Shown here: piece after piece, positions 1 to 6,654 of the stretch
Layout of the letters: every line of letters starts with the position of its first letter
Numbering within the stretch: the stretch's first letter is position 1
Assembly: GCA_002426555.1 (NCBI GenBank)
Contig: DIQU01000007.1
Span: forward strand, 5,577-18,561
Direction: 5' to 3'
DNA length: 12,985 nt
Origin: Firmicutes bacterium UBA5454
Lineage (GTDB): Bacteria; Bacillota; Clostridia; Caldicoprobacterales; DTU083
Translations under genes and position numbers: made by a program
Notes under the pieces: generated by a model
The model's input: the letters and a program-made list of their open reading frames with translations, nothing else
Databases searched by the model: none
What the model was told of the DNA's origin: nothing

Positions 1-144
1 GGGTCCTCTGTTGGTCCCGGTGTCGGGTCCTCTGTTGGTCCCGGTGTCGGTGTTGGTGTTGGTCCCGGTGTCGGTGTTGGTGTTGGTCCCGGTGTTGGTG
101 TCGGTGTTGGTCCCGGTGTTGGTGTCGGTGTCGGCGCTGGATCC
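1..144. repeat. 24-nt tandem repeat, six units, coding for the PT-rich tail of the VanW protein
   Basis: Six consecutive 24-nt units occupy 1-24, 25-48, 49-72, 73-96, 97-120 and 121-144, each containing GGTCCCGGTGT or a close variant. The two units nearest the window edge are identical and carry CCTCTG in place of the TGTTGG of the others. On the coding (minus) strand each unit gives eight residues of the type PTPTPGPT, or PTPGPTED in the edge units. The period is a multiple of three, so gain or loss of units would lengthen or shorten the tail without a frameshift. Such tails usually serve as wall-spanning spacers; that role is inferred here. Confidence 0.9.
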
Positions 145-1580
145 TTATAGTAAATAATTCCTTTAACGGGGCGGTAATTGTTTTTAACAAGCAGCTTCCT
201 GGAAACTTCCTTTCCATTTTCCGTTAAGACGCGATATGTATCCGCTACAATACCTGGCTTGGATTTAACATACTCAAACTCGGTTTTACCTGCAGCGACA
301 TATTCTCCAGTCTTATCCGGTCTTCTTTCAGCTTCAGGAGCATTTGTTATGCTTATGTCTTTGACTACCAGCCTATACTTTCCATTATTGGGAATAGGCT
401 CTCCGTATATGGTTACTACAGCTGCATCTCCGTTACGATAAGACTGAATGAAAATGGGGGTATCCCTGTCGTTCTTAAACCGAATGTCGGCGCCTCCCCA
501 GGAAACTGTTGCATCAAGCCCATAATCCAAATAAGATACAGGGTAGGCGTGATGATAGCGTTCTACTATTTCCAGCCCCGCCAATGCTGCAGCATTAAAA
601 ATTGTGGAGGAAGCCTGACAGATACCACCGCCTATACCATCCTGCAGACTTCTGTCCGCCTTGATTACCCCGGCAGGTTTAAATCCGGTTTTTTCTGACC
701 TGGGACCTACAATTTTATTAAATGAAAAAATTTCCCCCGGATAAAGCTTGGTGCCGTTTATATTTTTAAGTGCCAAGCCAATATTGCTTTTCCGATTTTC
801 TGTACTGCTTTTCATATATGTAGTAAAGGTTACGATTTTTGATGTAGCGTTTTTCAAATCACTGGCCTTGACCTCTGCCTTAACAACTACCGGCTCAATG
901 GTTATGGTTCCAGGCTTGCCGCTGAGAAAAATTTGTTTTGCCTGTTGATAAAGAGCTTCTGCATCTACCATTTGACCATCCTCTTCATTGGTCAGAGTGA
1001 ACATATTCTTATTTCCAGGCCTGAAAATGAGATCCGCATTTTTTGCTTCAATAAAAAAGCCTTCTGCGATGGTGGCAATGTCATCTCGAATAAGATTTAT
1101 ATTCATAGTTTTATTGGTTTCGATCTTAACAGTTTTTTCTTTAATTTGTTCTACCTGTTCATAGCGTTCTTCCAATTCGCCCTTGCGTGCCAGCTGATAC
1201 AGCCCGTTCAACTTTTGCTCCCAGTCGATTTTCGCTTGAATATCTTCATGAGTAAAGACCCAGCTTTCATCACCATGGGTCAGTGTTACACTATAGCCGG
1301 CAAATATATTTTCTTCTATTTTTTGGAACTGCTCGGAAGCTTCTGCCAACGATAAACCAACTAAATGTATTTCATCCAAATAAGTTCCTTCATAGAAGCT
1401 GTCTCGTTCTACTACTTCGGTCATATGAGCAATCCGCTGCCGTTCCTCTTCCAGTTTCTTTGCAGCAAGTTCGGCTGCAAGGGCTTCCGCCTGTTTCTCC
1501 CGAAAACCTTGATAGACAAAACCAGCAGTCAGCAATACGACGATTGTTAAAGCTACAAAGAGCAGATACTTCTTTTTCAT
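1..1580 (-). CDS. VanW family protein with Pro/Thr-rich C-terminal tail (3' end outside window)
   Basis: My reading of the minus strand gives an uninterrupted frame of 526 codons from the ATG at 1580 to the window edge, so the stop is not visible. The start follows GGAGGAG at a good distance. Residues 1-22 form one membrane segment after MKKK (signal anchor), then a charged, Glu/Lys-rich helix (about 27-52) that may be a coiled coil. Residues about 60-240 fit the putative peptidoglycan-binding region usual in these proteins. The VanW domain follows, with GGGICQASSTIFNAA starting at residue 317, then HHAYPV. Residues about 425-480 are a G5-like beta region (EYVKSKPG, then TYRVLTENGKEVSRKLL). 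From residue 481 on it is pure Pro/Thr/Gly, later Pro/Thr/Gly/Glu/Asp. VanW proteins sit in or near the wall; their biochemical role is not settled, and the link to vancomycin resistance is historical. An own promoter is likely (1662-1670). Confidence 0.9.
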   Translation of the reverse strand, partial: MKKKYLLFVALTIVVLLTAGFVYQGFREKQAEALAAELAAKKLEEERQRIAHMTEVVERDSFYEGTYLDEIHLVGLSLAEASEQFQKIEENIFAGYSVTLTHGDESWVFTHEDIQAKIDWEQKLNGLYQLARKGELEERYEQVEQIKEKTVKIETNKTMNINLIRDDIATIAEGFFIEAKNADLIFRPGNKNMFTLTNEEDGQMVDAEALYQQAKQIFLSGKPGTITIEPVVVKAEVKASDLKNATSKIVTFTTYMKSSTENRKSNIGLALKNINGTKLYPGEIFSFNKIVGPRSEKTGFKPAGVIKADRSLQDGIGGGICQASSTIFNAAALAGLEIVERYHHAYPVSYLDYGLDATVSWGGADIRFKNDRDTPIFIQSYRNGDAAVVTIYGEPIPNNGKYRLVVKDISITNAPEAERRPDKTGEYVAAGKTEFEYVKSKPGIVADTYRVLTENGKEVSRKLLVKNNYRPVKGIIYYKDPAPTPTPTPGPTPTPTPGPTPTPTPGPTPTPTPGPTEDPTPGPTED

Positions 1581-1661
1581 GTAGTTCTTCTCCTCCAGGC
1601 ATTATGCTTATACGACCATTATACGACAAGGGTGCAAGCATTTGTTTCCATTCCGCTAATA

Positions 1662-1670
1662 ATTATACCA
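1662..1670 (-). promoter_or_regulatory. Extended -10 promoter element for the VanW gene
   Basis: The minus strand reads TGGTATAAT: a perfect TATAAT hexamer (1662-1667) preceded by an extended -10 TG. The -35 region at 17-18 nt is poor, which is usual for extended -10 promoters. Transcription would start near 1655 and leave a leader of about 75 nt before the ATG at 1580. A second TATAAT lies at 1618-1623 inside a short direct repeat and could be an alternative. Confidence 0.5.
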
Positions 1671-1699
1671 TGATAAGACGCAGCAAAATGAAGCAGGTT

Positions 1700-1716
1700 G
1701 TTACGGAATTATTACA
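1700..1716 (-). promoter_or_regulatory. Candidate WalR-like response-regulator box upstream of the VanW promoter
   Basis: The minus strand reads TGTAAT-AATTC-CGTAAC, matching the published WalR consensus TGTWAH-N5-TGTWAH at 11 of 12 defined positions. The plus strand also reads TGTTAC-GGAAT-TATTAC (1699-1715, again 11 of 12), so the site is close to a dyad. It sits about 45-61 nt upstream of the predicted start of transcription, a usual place for an activator, and just beyond the stop codon of the phosphodiesterase gene. Binding is inferred; such matches also arise by chance in AT-rich DNA. Confidence 0.3.
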
Positions 1717-1719
1717 ATA

Positions 1720-2454
1720 TCATAACATTTGGGAGACTGCCTTAATTGCCTTATCAGGTACATTGGTAATGATCCCATCCACTTCGCTGATTGCCAAAGC
1801 CTGTATATGCTCAGGCTGGTCTACTGTCCAGGCATTAACATGAATACCATTATCCTTGCAACCTTGAATAACTGAAGGAACCACACTGTAAAACAGAGGA
1901 TGGATGGCTTCAGCACCTATGTACTTTGCATACTTCCAAGGCTCCACAAGACCGGCTGCATACAAAAGCCCAATCTTCAATCTCGGCTCCAGCTTTTTTA
2001 CGTTCATGAGGCTGTAATGATTGAAAGAGGATATGATGGTGGTGTCAAGCTGGTTAAATTCTCGTAAAATATCTATGGTTTCAGCTTCCAAGCCATCATA
2101 CAGTATCGGACCCTGCTTCAACTCAATGTTCAAAATGCCATTCCAGCCTTGAAGCATCTCCAACAGCTCTTCCAGGGTCAAAATTCTCTCACCTTCATAT
2201 TCCCTGCCAAACCAGGATCCAAAATCCAGGGATTTCAATTCCTTTAAAGTCATATCCTTTATAAAGCCCGAACCGTTGCTGACTCGATTTATCTGTTCAT
2301 CATGACAGACAACTACTCTGCCATCTTTAGAAAGATGCACATCGGTTTCAATACCGCCGGTCTGCATTTCCAAAGCCATGCGAAAAGCTGCCCTTGTGTT
2401 TTCCGGAGCATAGGCTGAAGCACCTCGATGGGCGTATATGATTGGTTTATTCAT
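1720..2454 (-). CDS. Glycerophosphodiester phosphodiesterase (GDPD, UgpQ-like)
   Basis: This 244-residue protein has the full GDPD TIM-barrel signature. There is HRGASAYAPENT near the N-terminus (H9, R10, E18, N19), then GIETDVHLSKDGRVVVCHD (E36, D38, H51), then NIELKQG (E111, K113), and a late AWTVD segment. The family hydrolyses glycerophosphodiesters to glycerol-3-phosphate and an alcohol; the Glu/Asp residues bind a metal and the two histidines act in catalysis. No signal peptide is seen, so it is probably cytosolic, in phospholipid head-group turnover or recovery of glycerol phosphate. The length is normal for the short bacterial type. The ATG at 2454 follows GAGGGGGA. A terminator for the upstream gene ends only about 15 nt before the ATG, so expression probably depends on readthrough or on a promoter inside the upstream gene. 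The exact substrate is unknown. Confidence 0.92.
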   Translation of the reverse strand: MNKPIIYAHRGASAYAPENTRAAFRMALEMQTGGIETDVHLSKDGRVVVCHDEQINRVSNGSGFIKDMTLKELKSLDFGSWFGREYEGERILTLEELLEMLQGWNGILNIELKQGPILYDGLEAETIDILREFNQLDTTIISSFNHYSLMNVKKLEPRLKIGLLYAAGLVEPWKYAKYIGAEAIHPLFYSVVPSVIQGCKDNGIHVNAWTVDQPEHIQALAISEVDGIITNVPDKAIKAVSQML

Positions 2455-2468
2455 TGTAAATCCCCCTC

Positions 2469-2496
2469 AAAAAACCGCCGGTTAATACCGACGGTA
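2469..2496 (-). terminator. Rho-independent terminator after the triple-GerMN gene
   Basis: On the minus strand ACCGTCGG and CCGGCGGT pair as an 8-bp stem with one T-G wobble around a TATTAA loop, followed directly by a run of T. It lies 16 nt past the stop codon of the GerMN gene. The T run passes straight into the GAGGGGGA ribosome-binding site of the phosphodiesterase gene. Confidence 0.75.
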
Positions 2497-2511
2497 TAAT
2501 AACACAGCGTA

Positions 2512-4032
2512 TTAAGGTTCTTCCTTGATCAATGCGGGATTCATCATAAATGGTTCCTTGAGGGAGATATCCATATGGGAATCCACCAGATTCCCCCCTA
2601 CAGTAAATTGAACCTCGCTGATGCCGCAGGAATTGATAGGATCCGTCAAAGTATTTACCACTGCATACAAACTTTGTATTAAACGTTTGTTGTCTTTTTC
2701 CATGCTGTTGAAATAATGAAATGGTATGTCTACAACGGCCATATTGTCCAAGGTTTTTATACGAATGTCTTCCTGAGAAACTTCAGATGGAATTACCCGG
2801 ACACTGCCGGGAGAAAGAGGTTCTGTGCTCAATTCAGTCATTATACGAGACAGCACATTCTTTTCGTTTTGAGAGATCGCTCTGTATTCCGGCACCAACA
2901 GCATGCCCTGCTCATCACAAAAATAGACCCGTATACGCTTGCCAAACTTATCGGGTTCATATTCTATTGTCATGTTCTGCAAGCTGCTTTGGTATTTGTT
3001 AATTGTGCTGGGTTTGCTGATAAACTGTCCATGACCATCATCGTAATGGATATTGACAAAATCAATACCAGGCAAAGTAGAAATACTATAAAGGATGGAA
3101 CTTATGGTTAAATTTTCCTGTTCGGAATCGTCTGCAAACTGACCACTGAATTCCTTCGAGAAATACAGGGCTATGCCTGTATTTTCATCCTCATTAACAG
3201 TTTCAGTCTTTAAAAGAGTTGTTCCTTTTGGCAGCGTAGGAAAGTAGCCCATTCCTTCTTTTTCAGGTCCCTTAGTCAATTCCCTTATAATCGCTTCAGC
3301 ATATTTCCCACCTTTCACCATTATGGTGCGGACCTCAGGCAACAGAAATCTGCCTGTATTATCCTGGAAAAAAAGTTCTCGATTAATTTTAGCTGTTGCT
3401 GGATTGTCAAAAGTTTGTGTCTCTTGAGCAATAATATCCGCAATCTTAACAGGGTATCTGGTTAAGAGCCCCGGTACAACCCTTTGAAGATCTGAAGATA
3501 CGACAGCATCCTTCCCATCGACCAGCAATTTGACATACTTGGCGTTTCCTAATTCCAGTATTGTGTTTACCAAAGAAGCCCTGGTCAATGGCAGATTTTC
3601 AGATTGATAAAACTCAGAAGACAAATCTACTGTTATAATATTCTCTGCAAATTTTACCCGATTAACCTTTAGATCTTTCGGGAGTGTGGAGATCAGCTCG
3701 TTTGAATCCGGCCCCTTTGCCAGTTCTTTCACTGCCTGTTGAATCAAATTACTGCCGCGGAATTCATCAGATATACTTTGAATTTCAGGAGACAACTGAC
3801 CGTCTGATTCGTCATAAAAGTACAGATTTATGCCGATCTGCTGCCCGGTCTGCATTTTAAAAAGAGAATCATCCTCCTGTTGTCTATTTGTGGAATCAGG
3901 TTCCCCTTCATTCAGGCTGTTAAACCAATTGAGCTTGCTGTTTTCGGGTTTTGCAGGTTGTTCTGCAGCACATGCTGCCAGTAGAACAGCACAGAATACA
4001 GTAATTAAGAGCAATATCCTGCGTCGCATCAT
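2512..4032 (-). CDS. Lipoprotein with three tandem GerMN domains
   Basis: The protein (506 residues from the ATG at 4032) starts MMRRRILLLITVFCAVLLAAC, a lipoprotein signal with lipobox LAAC and lipidated Cys21, so it should sit on the outer face of the cytoplasmic membrane. Three copies of the GerMN domain follow, at about residues 66-174, 218-331 and 366-481. Each opens with a strand like INLYFYDES, RELFFQDNT or IRVYFCDEQ, then LxPExRxI, a helix ending ELxKGP or ELSTEP, a proline-containing loop, and VDLSSEFY-type strands. The domain is known from Bacillus GerM, needed for sporulation and germination, and from LpqB. GerM of B. subtilis has two copies; three is unusual. The start is fixed by AGGAGG five nt before the first of two ATGs; a frame open to 4134 lacks that support. 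It follows a single-GerMN lipoprotein by 59 nt, probably in one operon. Its ligand is unknown. Confidence 0.85.
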   Translation of the reverse strand: MMRRRILLLITVFCAVLLAACAAEQPAKPENSKLNWFNSLNEGEPDSTNRQQEDDSLFKMQTGQQIGINLYFYDESDGQLSPEIQSISDEFRGSNLIQQAVKELAKGPDSNELISTLPKDLKVNRVKFAENIITVDLSSEFYQSENLPLTRASLVNTILELGNAKYVKLLVDGKDAVVSSDLQRVVPGLLTRYPVKIADIIAQETQTFDNPATAKINRELFFQDNTGRFLLPEVRTIMVKGGKYAEAIIRELTKGPEKEGMGYFPTLPKGTTLLKTETVNEDENTGIALYFSKEFSGQFADDSEQENLTISSILYSISTLPGIDFVNIHYDDGHGQFISKPSTINKYQSSLQNMTIEYEPDKFGKRIRVYFCDEQGMLLVPEYRAISQNEKNVLSRIMTELSTEPLSPGSVRVIPSEVSQEDIRIKTLDNMAVVDIPFHYFNSMEKDNKRLIQSLYAVVNTLTDPINSCGISEVQFTVGGNLVDSHMDISLKEPFMMNPALIKEEP

Positions 4033-4091
4033 CGTCTCCTCCTTTCTCGGGTTGATGTCCTGACACAAATTGATTTTTGTAAGACTGGTTG

Positions 4092-5096
4092 TCATCTGAG
4101 TTGGATGAATGACTCCGGTAAACGCAGCTTCCATATTCCATCCACATAGTCCAATGTAAGAACCTCCATAACTACTTTTTGGGGTTCCACAGTTTTGTCT
4201 GTATACTGTACAGTAACAAAAGCCTTTTCTCTTAAGGGCTCTTCATCCAATATCAGATTTCCTTCAAAACTTATCATACCACCTACTATAGGGGAAATCT
4301 GTGCTTTGAATTCATCCAGGGGAGGCAGCTTGTTTCCATCCATGGTCCTGTTGGATAAGAAAGGGTAGAGTATATCCCAATTTGGATCTGTAATCAAAGC
4401 GTTTAGAAAAAACCTCACTGTCTCAGCAGGGGTTTGGTTAACATTTTTATTTCTTCGAAGCGCTACCATGGGAGAATCCAAATCTAAAATGGAATTCTTC
4501 TGCAATAGCAAATCAGCATCCATATCCCTATAGGACAGCTGTGTATTACTCACCATAATTTTAACCTGATTTAAACCGTCCAAATAGGTAAGTGAGTTGA
4601 CAATGGAATATATGGCAAAAAGCTTCATCTCCTGCTGGGCTGCCAGAACCTCCTCTTCCGGCAAATTCTCTTTACCAGGGATGGCGGATAAATCAAAAGG
4701 GTTTAGGAAATCATCCGTCAGGTTGACAAATACGGTATCATTTCGACGCGTGACGTCGATAATTTCTGTACTTGGAGGCATGACCAATACCTTTTGAAAA
4801 CCCTGGGGACCCTTTAACAATTCTTCCACGATGAGCTCTTCAGTGCTCTTTTTTTCCTGCATCACAGTGCGTACTTCCGGTACCAGGAAATCGGCAATTT
4901 CATGTTTATAATACAATACAATCTGCGTCTCCCTGGCTTTTTCGTATGGATCAACAGGAAGGGGAGTGGTTGATGTTTCTCGGGGAGCTTCTGTTCTGCT
5001 CTGGGAGTTGTTCGTTAACCCTGCACATCCTGTTAATGCTGTTAGAATTAATGCGGTTAAGAGCATCAACGATATTGGTTTTCGGATAAAAGTCAC
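4092..5096 (-). CDS. Lipoprotein with one GerMN domain and an NTF2/DUF4878-like C-terminal part
   Basis: This 334-residue protein begins MTFIRKPISLMLLTALILTA and continues LTGCAG: a basic n-region, hydrophobic core and lipobox, with Cys24 as the likely lipidated residue. Residues about 57-165 form a GerMN domain (IVLYYKH, LVPEVRTVMQ, EELLKGPQGF, VFVNLTDDFL, then VNSLTYLDGLNQVKIMV). Residues about 215-334 begin TVRFFLNALITDPNWDILYP and end in beta strands (FVTVQYTDK, VMEVLTLDYVDGIWKL), resembling small NTF2-like/DUF4878 domains; this part is a weaker call. The GTG start at 5096 is chosen because it gives a complete signal peptide; the ribosome-binding site in front is poor. It lies 73 nt after the histidine kinase gene and 59 nt before a second GerMN lipoprotein, which suggests joint work at the membrane surface, perhaps as accessory factors of the kinase as LpqB is for MtrB. 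Confidence 0.82.
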   Translation of the reverse strand: MTFIRKPISLMLLTALILTALTGCAGLTNNSQSRTEAPRETSTTPLPVDPYEKARETQIVLYYKHEIADFLVPEVRTVMQEKKSTEELIVEELLKGPQGFQKVLVMPPSTEIIDVTRRNDTVFVNLTDDFLNPFDLSAIPGKENLPEEEVLAAQQEMKLFAIYSIVNSLTYLDGLNQVKIMVSNTQLSYRDMDADLLLQKNSILDLDSPMVALRRNKNVNQTPAETVRFFLNALITDPNWDILYPFLSNRTMDGNKLPPLDEFKAQISPIVGGMISFEGNLILDEEPLREKAFVTVQYTDKTVEPQKVVMEVLTLDYVDGIWKLRLPESFIQLR

Positions 5097-5110
5097 CTGC
5101 TTTCTACTAT

Positions 5111-5119
5111 ATTATAGCA
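5111..5119 (-). promoter_or_regulatory. Possible extended -10 promoter before the first GerMN lipoprotein
   Basis: The minus strand reads TGCTATAAT, an exact TATAAT with an extended -10 TG, in the 73-nt gap after the histidine kinase gene. No good -35 is seen at 17 nt. Transcription would start near 5104, only about 8 nt before the GTG at 5096, so the mRNA would be almost leaderless. Either this is a minor internal promoter or the match is accidental. Confidence 0.35.
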
Positions 5120-5137
5120 ATTACCTTTTACGAAATC

Positions 5138-5154
5138 TTTAAGTAAACTTAACA
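5138..5154 (-). promoter_or_regulatory. Palindrome and weak WalR-like box between the kinase and lipoprotein genes
   Basis: The perfect dyad TTAAGT-AA-ACTTAA occupies 5139-5152. On the minus strand the same place reads TGTTAA-GTTTA-CTTAAA, which agrees with TGTWAH-N5-TGTWAH at 10 of 12 positions. It covers about -34 to -50 of the candidate promoter at 5111-5119. It could be an operator. It is not a convincing terminator, since the stem is pure A/T plus one G-C pair per arm and lacks a T tract. Confidence 0.25.
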
Positions 5155-5169
5155 AGTTCATGAATAGCA

Positions 5170-6654
5170 TTATTCAATTCGTTCCTGATCGTCATAAGGA
5201 AGCTCTATACGGAAGGTTGTTCCCCTGTTTCCCTCACTTTGCACACGAATATCTCCGTTGTGCAGCATTACAATGCGTTTTGCAATAGACAAACCCAGAC
5301 CGGTGCCGCCGGTAGATCGAGAGCGGGCTCTATCAATCCGATAAAAGCGATCAAAGATATGACCTAATTCTTCCGGCGCAATGCCAAAACCGGTATCGCT
5401 TACCTTGACTACACCAAAATTTGGTGTGTTGTACACCTCAATTGTTACCCTGCCGCCCTCCGGTGTATACTTGATACCATTGTCAATAATATTGGAAATT
5501 ACTTGCTGCAGCTTCAGCCTGTCACCAGGCACAATAACTTCCTCTTCATCGAACAGCTCCAGTCTGATGTTTTTCTGGTCTGCCAGCAACTGCAGACCTT
5601 TCATTGTTCTTTGAACCAGTTCATTCAAAAGAACGGGATCCTTCTTGAAACGGCTGCGAACGGTATCCTCCTTATCCATCTGTACCAATATCAGAAGATC
5701 CGTGATAATAGCATTCAAACGGTCGATTTCAAAATTAATATCTGTTAAAAAATCCTTATATACAGCTGGATCTTCTACTTCCATGTTCAAAAGAGACTCC
5801 GCCAGAACCTTTATAGCGCTTAACGGCGTTTTCAATTCATGAGAGGCATTGGAAACAAACTCATTTCTGGTATTGTCCAGGTTTTCCAGTTGTTCACTCA
5901 TGACATTGAAGGCCTCACCAAGCTGACGCAATTCTCCGCTTCCTCGTATGTTGACCCTTTGGTTCAGGTGTCCTTTACTCATCCTGGTAATGCCGGCTGT
6001 CAGTTCCTTAATGGGATGAGTAATGAAACCGGATAGAATCAAGCTTATCAAAATAATGGAAAAACTGATGGTCGCTGAAAAAAAGCTAATGGTGGTGCGA
6101 ATATCACTTAGAATCAGTTCAATGGCATCCAGGGAGGCTGACAAAAACACCATACCTATGATTCCTTCTCTATAATGGGTTATAGGTGCAAATGCATACA
6201 AAACCCTTTTATACTCTGCCGGCTCCCCTGTTAATATATATAAATCCCTGGCCGGAACCGAAGTACCTTTCAGAACACCGGAAACCTCTTGATAATCTTC
6301 CATCAGGTTTCTTCGCAGCAGATTTGTGCTCTGGTAGGAGTCTTGTTCTACAATTCCATTTATATTAAGCAAAAGAACACGGGTGGATTCACCCTCTACC
6401 TGGTCGATATCATTACCAAACTCACGAATCAGATAGTAGATGTTGGGATCTCGATCATAATATCCATTGGCAATAATTTGAGCCAATTGGATCGCATATT
6501 TTTGATATGTAATTTTTTTATCCTCAATTAAATTCTGCTCCAAAATTTCCATAATGGATACATTTATGATAAAAAAACCTATGCCGATTACCATCAGGTA
6601 TGCAAAGGCTATTCTCCAGCGCAAGCTGGAAAAAAACTGCTTATTTATCCGCAA
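5170..6654 (-). CDS. Sensor histidine kinase, HAMP type (PhoR/WalK/MtrB-like, no PAS domain)
   Basis: From a TTG at 6654 the product has 494 residues. The first membrane segment is at about residues 13-35, followed by an external sensor region of some 150 residues. The second membrane segment is at about 189-211, then HAMP (212-264). HisKA follows with ASHELKTP and the phospho-accepting His272, then HATPase with N-box NIIDNGIKYTPEGG (Asn392 region), DTGFG (420-424), DRFYR and GGTGLGLS (449-456). It is a class I transmitter that should autophosphorylate in response to an envelope signal and pass phosphate to the regulator encoded next to it. Its start overlaps the regulator gene by 14 nt, a sign of translational coupling. 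The TTG is favoured because it leaves a short cytosolic lead before the first membrane helix, though GGGGAG lies rather far upstream (12 nt). Unlike WalK, no PAS domain lies between HAMP and HisKA. Confidence 0.93.
   Translation of the reverse strand: MRINKQFFSSLRWRIAFAYLMVIGIGFFIINVSIMEILEQNLIEDKKITYQKYAIQLAQIIANGYYDRDPNIYYLIREFGNDIDQVEGESTRVLLLNINGIVEQDSYQSTNLLRRNLMEDYQEVSGVLKGTSVPARDLYILTGEPAEYKRVLYAFAPITHYREGIIGMVFLSASLDAIELILSDIRTTISFFSATISFSIILISLILSGFITHPIKELTAGITRMSKGHLNQRVNIRGSGELRQLGEAFNVMSEQLENLDNTRNEFVSNASHELKTPLSAIKVLAESLLNMEVEDPAVYKDFLTDINFEIDRLNAIITDLLILVQMDKEDTVRSRFKKDPVLLNELVQRTMKGLQLLADQKNIRLELFDEEEVIVPGDRLKLQQVISNIIDNGIKYTPEGGRVTIEVYNTPNFGVVKVSDTGFGIAPEELGHIFDRFYRIDRARSRSTGGTGLGLSIAKRIVMLHNGDIRVQSEGNRGTTFRIELPYDDQERIE

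Noticed and set aside
178..1550. Several plus-strand open frames opposite the VanW gene
   Set aside because: They are short, overlap each other, lack ribosome-binding sites and show no domain patterns, whereas the minus strand has a continuous VanW-family protein.
4033..4134. N-terminal extension of the triple-GerMN protein upstream of its signal peptide
   Set aside because: It would put 34 residues before a complete lipoprotein signal, would overlap the preceding gene, and lacks a ribosome-binding site, whereas AGGAGG stands just before 4032.
5139..5152. Terminator after the histidine kinase gene
   Set aside because: The palindrome is nearly all A/T and has no T tract; it is more likely an operator or chance.
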